Positions 44,280 to 55,329 of a stretch of DNA of 64,000 nucleotides are shown in pieces. The position numbers and the translations under genes are program-made. Position 1 is the first letter of the stretch. Each line of letters begins with the position of its first letter. This stretch comes from Lunularia cruciata (Eukaryota; Streptophyta; Marchantiopsida; Lunulariales; Lunulariaceae), in NCBI GenBank assembly GCA_948567375.1, contig OX419757.1:30752001-30816000 (forward strand). Direction: 5' to 3'. A model generated the notes under the pieces. That model ran no database searches. It was not told where the DNA came from and worked only from the letters and a program-made list of their open reading frames with translations.

Positions 44280-44483
44280 ATGGATATGAATGTCCCAAAT
44301 CCTCTCCCTTTCAACACTCAAGTAGAAATCCGTTATGTAGTGAGGCCGAAAGTAATGTTTAGAGATTTTGTGGTTAGGAATTTTGGTGAGGAGTATTATC
44401 AACGAGTGATAGCTTCTGAGGTCCCAATGGTAGTTCTGATAGTTCGTGCTCCTTCCAGAGTGATTATATTGACTTTGTATTGA
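44280..44483 (+). CDS. Small leader ORF b of G1
   Basis: 67 residues starting 4 bp after ORF a. Text VEIRYVVRPKVMFRDFVVR, NFGEEYYQRVI, VVLIVRAPSRVIILTLY aligns with ORF a over its whole second half, suggesting a tandem duplication of one small gene. Function unknown. Confidence 0.45.
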   Translation: MDMNVPNPLPFNTQVEIRYVVRPKVMFRDFVVRNFGEEYYQRVIASEVPMVVLIVRAPSRVIILTLY

Positions 44484-44516
44484 AGTAAACATTAGCAATT
44501 GAGTGTTGCAAGAACC

Positions 44517-45606
44517 ATGGATCTGCAATTGCAAGAGTTGGTGCAAGGAATGCAAGGGATGTTGAATGAATTTTGAGAGATTAAGATGACCATGGAGACA
44601 TTACAAAGTCAAGTGCAGATCCTCAGGAACGATCAAGCCATGCAAGAAGAAGAGCCATCTCAAAACCCAGTACCTGCGACAAAAGTACTTGGAGAGGCAT
44701 CCGTGCCTACAAACCCTATCAACAATCAAGCCACATTGCTACTCCGGATGAAGAAGACCTGCAACATTGAGCCTTACAAGGGGCAGCGTTTGATGGGAGT
44801 AGTGGAAAATTGGATCTCGAGAATGAATCGATGTTTCTGATTGTTCTCAACAGAGATCACAGAGCATGCTGCAGGTGTGTTTTCATGTGGGTACTTGACC
44901 AATAAAGCCCTCACATGGTATGATGCTTGGGAACGATCCATGCTGGCAGAGAGAAGGGAGGTCACATGGACAAAAATGCAAGAAGGACTGCTGAAGAATT
45001 TCCAATCGGTGGATTTTGTGCAAATGGCTCGAACCCGAATATGGGGATTGAGACAGAAGAATAGCATACAAGAGTATGTGGAGGCATTTGTGGATCTACA
45101 AGTTGCAATTATCGACATGAGTCCAACAGAGGCTCTCGACAATTTCAAACGAGGGTTGAAAGAGCGGATTTGCCAAGAAGTCATGGTGCAAAATCCTCGC
45201 ACGGTATTTGAAGCCATTGCTTGTGCACAGAAAATAGCAGGAGTATTAGGTGGAGGTGAAGGAGTAGCTCCACCTCAACATTATTGGGCAGAAATGCCAC
45301 ACATGGGTGGACCAGTACCAATGGAATTGGGCAACCTTCTATTTCCGGATTGAGGAGCACGACCGCTTCAAGGGGAGGGGAGACGGGTAGAAGAACAAAG
45401 AGATGGAGCCCCTCAAGGAGAAGGGACTCAAGGAGAACAACGCCGTTGTTACAATTGTAGCCGTATTGGGCACATATCTACCAATTGTCGCACTCATTTC
45501 CCTAGAGGCCCTCGGCCTTCATTCAGGCAATCTGTGAACAACATGGAGAGGTGCATTGAAGAGGGGGAGGTAGAAATCACTTCGGAAAACAAAGATTGCC
45601 AGTAAA
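44517..45606 (+). pseudogene. gag: G1 gag
   Basis: Starts MDLQLQELVQGMQG at 44517; one frame holds to about 45604 with TGA stops at 44574, 44838 and 45351. Capsid text KALTWYDAWERSM...WTKMQEGLLKNF, LRQKNSIQEYVEAFVDL, CCHC zinc knuckle CYNCSRIGHISTNC at 45447-45488. Normal chromovirus gag size. It would form the virus-like particle in the cytoplasm and package element RNA. Confidence 0.9.
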
Positions 45607-45664
45607 TGTACCTCGTGGCCTTACTGGCTCAATAAGGAAGTAGAGAAGCGAGGGAAGGAAGAAG

Positions 45665-46140
45665 AATAATGCGCAAAGATCCCGAAAGGAAACCTCACAA
45701 TTGTTTGTTGTGAATGGAATCCTAGAAGGTAATCAAGTGAGAGTATTAATAGATCCGGGAGCAATAGAGAATTTCTTGTCTTGCTCTGTTGCAATAAGAT
45801 TGGGAATGGATCTAGAGAGAGATGGAAGTGAAGAAGTAGAGTTACCAAATGGGCAAACAGAGAGGATCAAATCATTACCTAGATAGGTAACCCTCTTTGT
45901 AGGAGAATATCAAGAAGCAATTGAGTGGCAAGTGATACAATTAGCTCATTATGATGCAATTTTAGGCATGCCATGGATGGAGCAGTACAACCTATGGTAG
46001 ATTGGAGGAAGAAAGTAGTGAGAACCCACCAATGGTCAATCATTGGGGTTAAAGAAAAATCACACAGGCAGAAACTACCTCTATATGTCGTAGGTACGAC
46101 AACTGTCTGTAAGACCAATAAACGTTTTATGGGTCTAATA
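45665..46140 (+). pseudogene. G1 protease
   Basis: VLIDPGAIENFLS (about 45731-45770) aligns with the LIDSGATxNF active site; the catalytic motif is DPG, not DSG, so the enzyme would be impaired. ILGMPWMEQYN near 45960 is the matching C-terminal flap-type motif ILGMPWL. Stop at 45884 and a frameshift near 45990. Confidence 0.85.
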
Positions 46141-46185
46141 AGAGAAGTCTAGAGTGCACAACTTGATGGAAAAATTCCTGAGAAA

Positions 46186-46990
46186 TTGAAAGATGTGGTG
46201 GATGAGTTTCAAGATGTCTTTCCCAATGATCTACCCTCAAGATTACCACCAAAAAGGCGAGTAGATCATAAAATTGAGACACTTCCGGGGAAGACGCCTC
46301 CTTGTAAGGCCCCATATCGCCTATCACCTCATGAGTTGGAGGAGTGTAAGACTCAAATTGAGGAGATGTTGCAGAAAGGGTTCATCCAACCTAGCGTATC
46401 ACCATATGGGGCCCCTATCTTGTTTGTGAAGAAGAAGGATGGTACAATGCGCATGTGCATTGACTATCGGGGTCTCAATTAGCAAACAGTGAAGAACAAA
46501 TACCCCTTACCTCGCATGGATGACCTATTTGATCAACTCCATGGAGCGAGATACTTCACCAAACTGGACTTGCGGAGCGGTTACAATCAAATCCGAATTG
46601 TAGAGGAGGATGTGTACAAAACTGCCTTTCAAACCAGGTATGGCCACTTTGAGTATCTTGTGATGCCTTTTGGCCTCACCAATGCACCTGCCACTTTCAT
46701 GAGTCTAATGAATGACATATTTTGTCCATACTTGGATAAGTCTGTTATCGTCTTCCTGGATGATATCTTAGTATATAGCAGCACAATGACAAAACACAAA
46801 CAACATCTACAAGAGGTCTTCCAGATTCTAAGACAAAATCAGTTGTAAGCCAAAATCTCAAAGTGTGAGTTTGGCAAGTCTGAAGTAGACTACTTGGGGC
46901 ATAGAGTAAGTGCAGAGGGCATTCAAGTATTGATAGATAAAATAGAGGTCATTCAAAAATGGAGTGCCCAGAAGATCAGACTCAAGTTAA
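46186..46990 (+). pseudogene. G1 reverse transcriptase
   Basis: Text [55 protein letters not shown] and the catalytic FLDDILVYS (about 46753-46779) are all present; the YxDD-type aspartates survive. TAG at 46480 and TAA at 46846 and a frameshift near 46965 break it. Confidence 0.92.
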
Positions 46991-47029
46991 GAGCTTCTTG
47001 GGGTTGACGGGATTCTATCGTAGATTTGT

Positions 47030-47570
47030 CAAGGACTTTTCCAAGGTTGCATAGCCTTTAACGGCACTGCTTGGCAAGGGGAAGAAGTGGACATGGGGAA
47101 CTGCACAAGAGTTTGCCTTTCAAGAATTGAAGGCCGCCTTGCTACATGCACCAATCTTGAAGTGGTATGACCCAAAATGTCCAATCAAGTTGGCTACAGA
47201 TGCATCAAGCGTAGCAATAGGAGCAGTCCTACAACAAGAGTGGCATGACAGATGGCATCCGATTGCATATTTCTCTTGAAAGTTGTTACCAATAGAACAC
47301 AACTACCACACCACAGAATGAGAAGAGCTGGCCATTGTTCTAGCAACCAAGCATTGGAAGCACTACTTGGGCAAGAAGGCATTTGTAGTAGAGACAGACC
47401 ACAAACCTCTAGTCTACCTCGAGACGCAGAAGGATCTATCTTGTCGCCAAATTTGGTGTGCCGAGTGGCGACAACACTTCAACATGACAATCATCTACAT
47501 GGAAGGTAAGAAGCAACTTGCAGATGCATTCACCTGCATGCCAATGGCCAACAACTTGGTGGTAGAGGTT
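47030..47570 (+). pseudogene. G1 RNase H
   Basis: FLGLTGFYRRFVKDFSK-like connection at about 47000-47045, KLATDASSVAIGAVLQQE (47190-47240), EELAIVLATKHWKHYLG, VVETDHKPLVYLE (47380-47425), IIYMEGKKQLADAF. Stop codons at about 47277 and 47320. Order and residues are normal for gypsy RNase H. Confidence 0.9.
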
Positions 47571-47619
47571 AAGATTAACCCTGAATTCTGGCGAGAGATT
47601 CTGGCTGCTACAAAAACTG

Positions 47620-48536
47620 ATCCATAGATTGTAGAAGCACAATCATCCAAAGGCGTCACTAGCACCCAAGGACTCACCTTTTGGGATGGCAGATTATGGA
47701 TCCCAAATGTCCCAGAATCACGCACCACCATTCTAGCTGAATGTCATGATTCGGCCATTGCAGCTCATGTCGGAGTGGACAAGACCTTGGATGCAGTCAA
47801 GCGCCATTACTATTGGTCCAAGATGAGCAATGACGTGATGGACTATGTGCGTAGCTGCCTACTTTGTCAATAGAACAAAGCTTCTAATCAAGCTCTTGTA
47901 GGGCTCCTTCAACCTCTCCTCACTCCTACCCAACGTTGGGAACAAGTGAGTATGGATCTCATCTGTGAATTACCCAAGACCACCTCAAGGTTTGACTCCA
48001 TTGTGGTCTTTGTGGACCGGCTCAGCAAAATGATTCATGTATGCCCTACCACCAAGGAGGTGACCGCTCCACAATTAGCTCAATTATACTTAGATGCAGT
48101 CTTTGCTGACCATGGCTTGTCTAGAGTACTCATCACCGATAGAGGCACCCACTTCACCAGTTTGTTTTGGCAAACACTCTTTGGTTTCTTCAAAACCAAG
48201 TTGGCCATGTCCACAGCTTACCACCCACAAACAGATGGCCAAACAGAGCAGGCTAATTGCACGATTGAAGACATGTTACGCGGCTTCACCTTAGAAGAGC
48301 AAGAGAGGTGGGACACCCTACTCCCATTGGTGGAATTTGCTTACAACAATTTAGTGAATGCATCCACCCAGGTCACTCTGTTTTTCCTCATGTATGGTGA
48401 GCATCCATTCACACCTTCTAGCTTGATGAAGATCCGTGCAGTGGCTACCAAGGTCGATGCAGTCAACACATTTGTTTTTAGAATCCAACAAGGTGTGGAG
48501 AGCGCCAAGCACAGATTACAGATTGCGCAAAATTGA
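47620..48536 (+). pseudogene. G1 integrase zinc finger and catalytic core
   Basis: Zinc region ECHDSAIAAHVGVDKTL...CLLCQ followed by a stop at 47872. The core (47946-48536, 196 codons open) has MDLICELP, LITDRGTHFTS, YHPQTDGQTEQAN, giving Asp, Asp and Glu of the DDE triad. A TGA closes it at 48534. Confidence 0.92.
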
Positions 48537-48569
48537 CAAAAGCAGTATGCTGATGCACACTATCGGCAC

Positions 48570-49027
48570 ATGGAGTTCAATGTTGGGGATCAAGTGTGGC
48601 TATTGACAACCAATCTCACATTAGTTGGACCTCGTAAGCTCAGACCTCGTTTTATTGGGCCTTTCTCGATTCTTTGTCGCATCGGCGCTGTGGCCTATCA
48701 CCTTGAGCTACCACCACACATGAAGATCCATCCAGTGTTCCATGTCTCCCTACTACGCAGATATGCTCCCCAATCAGGCCAAGGTCATTCCACACCAGAC
48801 ATTTGACCTTGTCCGACACTCATTGATGGCATAGAAGAATATGAAGTCGAGCGGATTCTCCAAAAACGCATGCGTGGTAATCGCCACCCACGGGTGGACT
48901 ATCTAGTACAATGGAAAGGTTACCCCCTCTATGAAGCAACATAGGAGCCCGCTGCCAATTTGGCACATGCACCGGTGTTGGTGCAAGCATTTGAGCAACA
49001 ATTGCACAACGAGGACGTTGCGTCTTA
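48570..49027 (+). pseudogene. G1 integrase C-terminus and chromodomain
   Basis: FNVGDQVWLLTTNL, LRPRFIGPFSIL, HPVFHVSLLRRYAP, then in the next frame YEVERILQKR...RVDYLVQWKGYPLYEAT, with the conserved Trp codon after EAT changed to TAG. The chromodomain marks the element as a chromovirus. Confidence 0.9.
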
Positions 49028-49041
49028 AAAGGAGGGAGGTC

Positions 49042-49780
49042 TGTAATATTAAGAGCTAGCCATATGAACTAGATGTGAAATTTGGTTTGATAACATCTAG
49101 AATGATGTTATACATGATGGTCAAAATAGATAAGATAGAAGTATCACCAAAAGAGTACTTCTTCTAATAAGGCATAAACCAAAATAGACTTGAGAACCTT
49201 AGAACCAATAGCTAGACATATGATTTACAGGTGAGAATTGGTTTGGTAACATCTGGAAGGATGTTACACATGATGGACTAAACAGATCAGAAAAGAGGTA
49301 TCACCAAAAGGGGACTTCTACTAATAGAGTAGGAATCGAAATATGCCTGAAATCTTTGAAGGCAATTTTGGAGGCCTAAACGGATGAATTAGGCCTAAAA
49401 AATGTGTAGATTCCCCCCAATGGTGTAAAGATTGGCCTTTCCCTCCCCCCTACTTTGTCTTGTTGAGAGCTTTCCAATGGTACCTTACTCACGTGATTTT
49501 GAGATTCCTATAGGAAGATTCCCTAAAAGATTCCCTCTGGTCAAAGCTTGTTTGACCAACCAGATAGGACCTAGACCAGAAATATCACCCATCCAAGTAA
49601 GTTATCCAAGGATGGTGCTTACTGACATGTCACCTATCTATGTCCCTAATCCTATGGTGGAGCTTCCTTGGCGGAGATCCTCTTTGTCTATATAATAAAG
49701 AGAAGGTGCTCCCTTGGAGCATCAATTGTTTGAGTGTGCAATCTGTGTTTTCTCTCTTCTCTTGTCCTCGGAGTATTACA
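49042..49780 (+). repeat. 3' LTR of G1
   Basis: Preceded by the purine tract aaaaggagggaggtc (49027-49041). Has a 12-bp insertion-duplication (ctaaaagattcc, about 49524) relative to the 5' LTR and about 30-35 substitutions by eye. Confidence 0.95.
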
Positions 49781-49785
49781 ATGAT

Positions 49786-49999
49786 GATGGTGGTCCGCAT
49801 ATTGTTTCTGATGATTTTGAGCAACAAGGAGGTGAGATTTGGCATGTTGGGGAGATTGGGATATGGTGGTCAAGAAGGTTGAAGTGTGAGGGACTTGAGA
49901 TGGGGGAGGAGCAAGAAGAGAATCTAGAACCAATGAATCTTGGCCAAAATTGAGAAAGAGAGGAGAAAATGCAGTACTTGCCTATTTGGAATTATTGTA
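49786..49999 (-). pseudogene. G7 integrase middle fragment
   Basis: Minus text YNNSK, stop, ASTAFSPLFLNFGQDS (usual form NNSKHASTGFSPFFLNYGQHP), then LVLDSLLAPPPSQVPHTS, HLLVAQNHQKQYADHH. The last codons meet the ATGAT duplication of G1, and the next residues HDLTFEVGDKV are at 43150-43190. Confidence 0.85.
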
Positions 50000-52900
50000 G
50001 GCAAATATCACCTTTGCGGTAATCAGGTAAGTAAAGTTTGTTCCCGTAGAGATACGAGTCAGAAATGTCCAAATACGAAGCAAAGTAACAATTTAGTTCT
50101 TCTTGAGTTCTTCTTTAGTCTCTTTGGTAGAAACCACACCCAAAAGAGAGTAACAAGCACTGACTCGCAGTCTTGTCACGAATTAACACTCTTTAATCAC
50201 AACTCCATCAAATCTTTCCAATCAATCTTGATTGTGATGATTCAGGCTCTCCCAAAAATGGCACTTCATTGCAAAACAACTTCGCTTCAGAATTGTGTTC
50301 CACCCCTCCACTGAAGGCACAACTTCCTCGATCAAAATTGCTTCACATCAATTTTGCACTACACTCACAAATGCAGAATACTACCAACACTACAATTCCT
50401 CTCAGATTTGTCAAGGCATTGTTTTGATTGCACTTCACTCAGGATCAAACACACAGAATGAAGATCAAGGCTGTGGAATCCAACATCCAACAAGCACTCT
50501 GACTTCCACTTTGAATTTCTTCAAACACTCACAAACACAATCACAAAGTTGATACTCGGAATCAAGCTCAAGCGACGAGCACTGCTTCACAGCACTTTGC
50601 TTTATCTATTCTCAGAAATAATGAGCACTGAACAACATCTGACTGTGAATGCCACTCTTAAATAGTGAACAAATGGTCAGTTCTTACAACTATACCATTC
50701 TATAACAACTCTTCTAACCTGCAGATCCAAAATGACAATGCACCTCTTCATATCTGCCCCTTCAAATCTCAAATCTGTTACCACTACGATTCAATGTCTA
50801 CATTGTCATCAGCTTTCAAACCCAAACCCGAAGTAATCTTACTTCCTACTACATTTTCCTCGGGTTTCAGATCTCCTTCTTCATCTACCAATTCCAGCAA
50901 TTCTGTTTCCTGATCTGAAATTTCACTAGTGGGTAATCTATCTAACTCCTTATCTCCCGACCTACTCTTCTCTAATGTCTCCACTGGTAACTCCAAAGAC
51001 ATTTGCACTCCTATGTTATCTACTTCGGGTTTTGCTTTCACATCTTTCCGAAGTTTTTCTAGCTCTACTTTCACTAAGTCTAATCTAATGGAAATGTTAT
51101 CCTCTACCTCCAAAACCTTCCTATCTACACGAGTTCTTAATTTTATTAACAAGGCATTCATCTCCGTGTCCTTTGCTTGTCTTTGCCTCGTCTCCTACAC
51201 CAACAACTTCAACTCATGCAGACTTCAACTTCAACTCGTGCAAACGTGCTTCTTCAATTCAAACGCTGGCTTTTGTACTTAACATCACATTCACCCTGAG
51301 GACTATCTCCTTCAATGGCTCCAATCTTGTCTTCCTTTCTCATTCCCGATCTGCAAGCCATTCCTCTTTGTACATCACCAACTCTTCCTTGAACTCGGCT
51401 TTCACCGCTTCCTTCTCTTTCTCCTTCTGTTCAACCTTCTCTTCCTGATTACGAAGTAACTCTTGTAATCTCTCTTCTTCTTTATATCGCGCAGCCAACT
51501 CTCGTTGCCAGAGTTGCTTCTTCTCCTCCATACTCTCCATCACTCTATCAAGCTCTTGATCCTTTGTTGCTATCCTCGCCATAGCATGGATAAGCTCTAC
51601 TCTTGAATCAGCACACTTCTGCTTCAAGATTTTGTATTCAGCTACCTATCTTTCTCTTGCGATATCACTCTTCCTCGCAAGATCCTCTTGATAGCTCACT
51701 TCCCTCTTCAGGTCTTCAATTACCTGACTTCTCTCTACTGCCTCCGCTCGCAGTACTTCTCTCTCATCCTCACCTCGGGTTACACTCCTCTTCAACTCCA
51801 AGTTCTCTTCTTCTAATCTTGCTACCACCTGCAATACAGTCTTTACCTCTGGACAAGTCGACTGCATCTCCTTCTTCTTCTGCTCCAACTTCACCAACAG
51901 CAGGCACACTACCTCTTGCAGGTACTCCACTCCATCATTGGCAACTTCTTCCTCCCACGAAGTGGTCTCTCTTTTCTCCTTGTGTTCTCCTGATACTTGC
52001 CTTCTTCTCTAGAGTCTTTGTATCGGGATTGATGCCTCGCTGCCTGAGCTTTCTTCTGCCTCTTCCTTCACTCTACTCGGCCCCGCCTCACACTTCACCT
52101 TACGTTACGAGCAAACTCCTTGCTGCACTACGATCTTCTTCTCCTCTGGCACCGGTACTTCATCTTCCAGCACTGTATTGTCTTTGGCTTCTACCTTGGC
52201 TTTCACTTCTTCTTTGTATTCTTCAGCCACTGGTGCCGAGGTCATCTCTCCACCGTCCTCACTATCACTGCTTGTATCTCCGCTCTGTAGTGTTAGCTCA
52301 GGTTCCTCCTCATGTTCCAAGTCCTCCGTTTTGAGCTCGGCCTCGCCTTCTGAGTCTTCATCTTCTGATTCAATTACCACCATTCCTTGCCTCGGGTTAC
52401 TTCTCTGCATCTTCTGAGGTTTCTTGTTTTCTTCAGCCTCTACTTGCCGAGTCCTCTTCTTTGTCGGGGTACTTACTACGACCTCCACGTTTTTCCCTAT
52501 CTTTGCGTAGTAGTCGTCCGTGCTCCGGATTTGGAGAATGTATTGCTGCTCCTCGACATCGACCTCCTTTTGCACATCAGGATGAAAGTGCGACACCATC
52601 CGATTTGCTCCGCCAAGTTCAGCAAATTGAGCCTGAGGTAGAAGTGTGCTGCAAATGGCACAATGTAATGTGGAGGTGACTTATCCTGCAGATTCCACAC
52701 CATCTGCCTTGTTCTCCCGTGAAAACACCTCACCCAATTTATAGGCTCTCTTGCAAAAAACTTATGGAAGAACACCGCTTGGTGTTTCATCACATAAGTC
52801 ATTCTCTCCGGCTTCAAGATTGCCATCAAAGCACTCACAATTCCTCTCTTGATAGGGTCTTTGTAACTTTCTACCTTGTACCCATTCTTTGTTCTCTTTG

Positions 52901-53789
52901 ATGAGAAGGCATCTCTTGCCTCCTGAGTTTCTTGGGCTATCTCTCCTTTCCCCAAGAACATGGCTCCCTGCTCCGAGCCTGCCTCCTTCTCGAGTACCAA
53001 TCTCCAATCCGACTCTATCCAGCGAGCCGGATTTCCTCTCTTCCCTTCTTCCTCGGGTCCATCGAGACACTTACTCTCAATGATTTCTGTCATGAATCCT
53101 GCAAAACTTACATTCCAGTTCCATGCCAGAAATGTGATCCGAAGTCGGCTCAAGACTTCGATCCTCGCTACCACATCTAATCTCCAAATCGCATAATTTC
53201 TCACTGTGAATTCGGAGTTCTTCTTCCCTCCTCCCATCTCTTCTGCTTTCTCACTTTCTCTCAATTTCACTCTTGCGACTTCTCCCTTGCACACTAACAC
53301 GAGCCCAACTCTATTTCCCTTTCCCCGATCACATGCAAGACGAGTCCTCAATGGCAAAGGAAAATTGCTTGACATTTTGTCGTTGCAGTTTTGATTTTTA
53401 TAGAGTTGCACTTCTTTGTCTTCCGTCACTTCAAGTTTCTACCAAGAAATCACACCTCCGGCATGCACCTATCACTGTCAATCAACCTTTGTGCGTATGA
53501 GCCGCCAATTTTGAAACGGCCCCTTCTTGAATTTCTCACCCCGACAAAAGATTGTTAGACTATCTTTGCCTCGGGTTGAGCTCCCCCTGATCCGAAGACA
53601 ATTTACTTCGTATTGTATGCTGACAAGGCATTTCTGAGTACTTTGCCTTATGACCCAAAGTCACTTTACTTTGGGTTTCATCCCGAAGACTCTTTTCTTT
53701 GCCTTCTTCGGCCATACAGGCGCAATCCAACTTCTCTATACACTTCTTCTCCTTTATTGTGAAAAAAACCAAAAAATGTGGGCACCACA
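50000..53789 (-). mobile_element. B element copy 4 (long form), left end clipped
   Basis: 3790 bp, collinear with B1. Coding direction minus: starts TGTGGTGCCCACA at 53789. The left end lacks the last 8-10 bp (tgtgacagccc) seen in B1 and joins G7 at gta/ggcaaatatc. No target duplication is visible, and the G7 integrase has lost about 14 codons at the junction, so a small deletion removed one element end plus host sequence. Confidence 0.85.
50785..53375 (-). pseudogene. B4 coding region: best-preserved long-form B protein
   Basis: Starts MSSNFPLPLRTRLA at 53375, about 30 bp downstream of a TATA-like CTATAAAAATC. Residues 1-250 are a globular domain (RLRITFLAWNWNVSF, KRGNPARWIESDWRLVLEKE, NGYKVESYKDPIKRG, PPHYIVPFAAHFYLRLNLL). 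A one-base deletion relative to B1 near 52605 shifts the frame. The linker (52599-52105) has KKRTRQVEAEE and SEDEDSEGE. The coiled coil (51930-50950) has ARLEEENLELKRS and EEKKQLWQRELAARYKEEE. The C-terminal tail (51161-50784) has LEKSRSGDKELDRLPTS and ends near VDIES. Original length would be about 850 residues. No reverse transcriptase, protease, zinc knuckle or transposase motif. Function unknown. Confidence 0.75.
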
Positions 53790-54500
53790 GTATGGTGGAC
53801 ATTGACAAAGGCATGCAACATATCCTCCAAGGTACGATTTGCACATTCAGTTTGTCCATAAGTTTGAGGATGATAGGCCGTGGAAAAAGCAAGCTTGGTG
53901 TTGAGTATCTAGAAGAGTGCTTGCCAAAACTTCTTGGTAAATTGAGGATCACGGTCGGAGATGAGTATAAGTGGCATTCCATGGTGCTTGAAGACATGGA
54001 AAAAGTAGATTTGCGCTAAGGTTAGAGCATCCATGGTATCAAAGGTTAGTGCCAAGTGGATTTGCTTCCTAAGCTTATCCACAAACACCATGATTGTTAT
54101 GTGTCCTTGCTTTCTCTTGGGCAAGAATGTGATGAGATCCAAGCTCACGTGTTCCCATTGAGTGGATGGAATGGGGAGTGGTTGAAGGAGTCTACTCGGC
54201 TTCTAGTTGTTGGCCTTGTTAGGTTGGTAGCTTTGACACAATTGGAAAAACTCTCAAACATCTTGTGTCATGTTGGGCCACCACCATTGGCGTTAAAGGG
54301 TACCCAAGTTTTTGTCCACACCCATATGACCAACTATTGGTAAATCATGGGCTTCTTGAAGGCACACAAGTCGGAGAGCACCTTTGGTTGGAACATAGAT
54401 TTGATCCTCATGGAATAGAAGGCCTTCTTTGAAGGAGAAGGTGTTGTACTCCTTATCGCATGTTGTAAGACTACTATGTACCATTTGGAAGAAGAGATCT
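53790..54500 (-). pseudogene. G7 integrase zinc finger and catalytic core
   Basis: Minus text HDLPIVGHMGVDKNL (zinc-site histidines), CQSYQPNK, SLDLITFLPK, LILISDRDPQFTKKF, YHPQTYGQTECANRTLEDML. DDE residues are recognisable. Cut by B4 just after VNVHH. Confidence 0.88.
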
Positions 54501-54559
54501 TGTTGTAGATTTGATCAAAAATCATTTTGGACCTTGGAGTCAATTGACACCATTGTAAT

Positions 54560-55100
54560 TGCTACCGTGATAAGAAGAAAAGACTTCAAATCAGGTTATC
54601 ATGATAGAGCATCAGGGATGACATGGAACCGACTTGGTTTGTACTCAAGTTTGATGTCAAACAATTGGAGTTGTTCCTCCAATTGATGATGTTGACTCTT
54701 CATGTGTTCAAAATATAAGGTCTACAAAAATGGTTTGTGATTAGTTTACATGATCACTTGTTTCCCCAAGAGATAATGCCTCCATACCTAGGTGGCATAT
54801 ACCATTGCAAGTTGTTCTTGATTTCAAGCAGAGTAATTTATTTTAGCCATATTTAGTCAGTGAGACACAAAGGCAATGGGATGTAGTCCATCTAGAAATT
54901 CTTGTTGCAACATGGCTCCAATTGCAAAGTTAGAAGCATCAAAATCAACCACACAAGGTAGTTGAGGATCATATTGTTGAAGAATGGGCCTCAAAGACAC
55001 CATATGTTTCAACTTCTAGAATGCATCTTTGTGCTTGGTGGTCCATTGGAAGCTTGAGTTCTTCTCCAAGAGGTCAGTCAATGGTGTAGCCACATGAGCA
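54560..55100 (-). pseudogene. G7 RNase H
   Basis: Minus text LRPILQQYDPQLPCVVDFDASN (split: PILQQYDPQLP, VVDFDASNFAIGAMLQQEF) and HPIAFVSH follow the usual RNase H order. Several stops. Reads directly from the reverse transcriptase part. Confidence 0.8.
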
Positions 55101-55329
55101 TAGTAATGGATGAACCATCAAAAAAACTGGCCAATCCATTAAATGCTTGTACTTCTGTAGCATCCTTTGAAGGCCAATCAATAATGGCCTTGATTTTCTC
55201 TTCTCCCATCTTGATCCCCTCTAATGAGATCTTGTGACCTAAGAAGGTAACTTCATTTTGCCAAAAGGCACACTTTGCCTTCTTATAGTAAAATTTCCAT
55301 TGTCGTAGTCATCTTAGGACTTCTTGCAC

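Larger units (their letters stand above)
43193..49780 (+). mobile_element. Complete Ty3/gypsy chromovirus G1
   Basis: 6588 bp. LTRs are 43193-43919 (727 bp) and 49042-49780 (739 bp), TGTAATA...TATTACA, roughly 95 percent identical by eye. The perfect 5-bp target duplication ATGAT is at 43188-43192 and 49781-49785. Primer site and purine tract are present. Gag, protease, RT, RNase H, integrase and chromodomain follow in order but with many stops, so it is structurally complete but coding-dead. It sits inside the G7 integrase. Confidence 0.97.

Noticed and set aside
51603-52334. 243-codon plus-strand open frame
   Set aside because: It is antisense to the B4 linker/coiled-coil coding region; Ser/Leu/Pro-rich composition is the mirror of Glu/Lys/Arg codons.
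19897-53789. B elements as DNA transposons with terminal inverted repeats
   Set aside because: The ends share only TGTG/CACA, no transposase is seen, and 5-bp duplications with TG...CA fit retroviral-type integration better.
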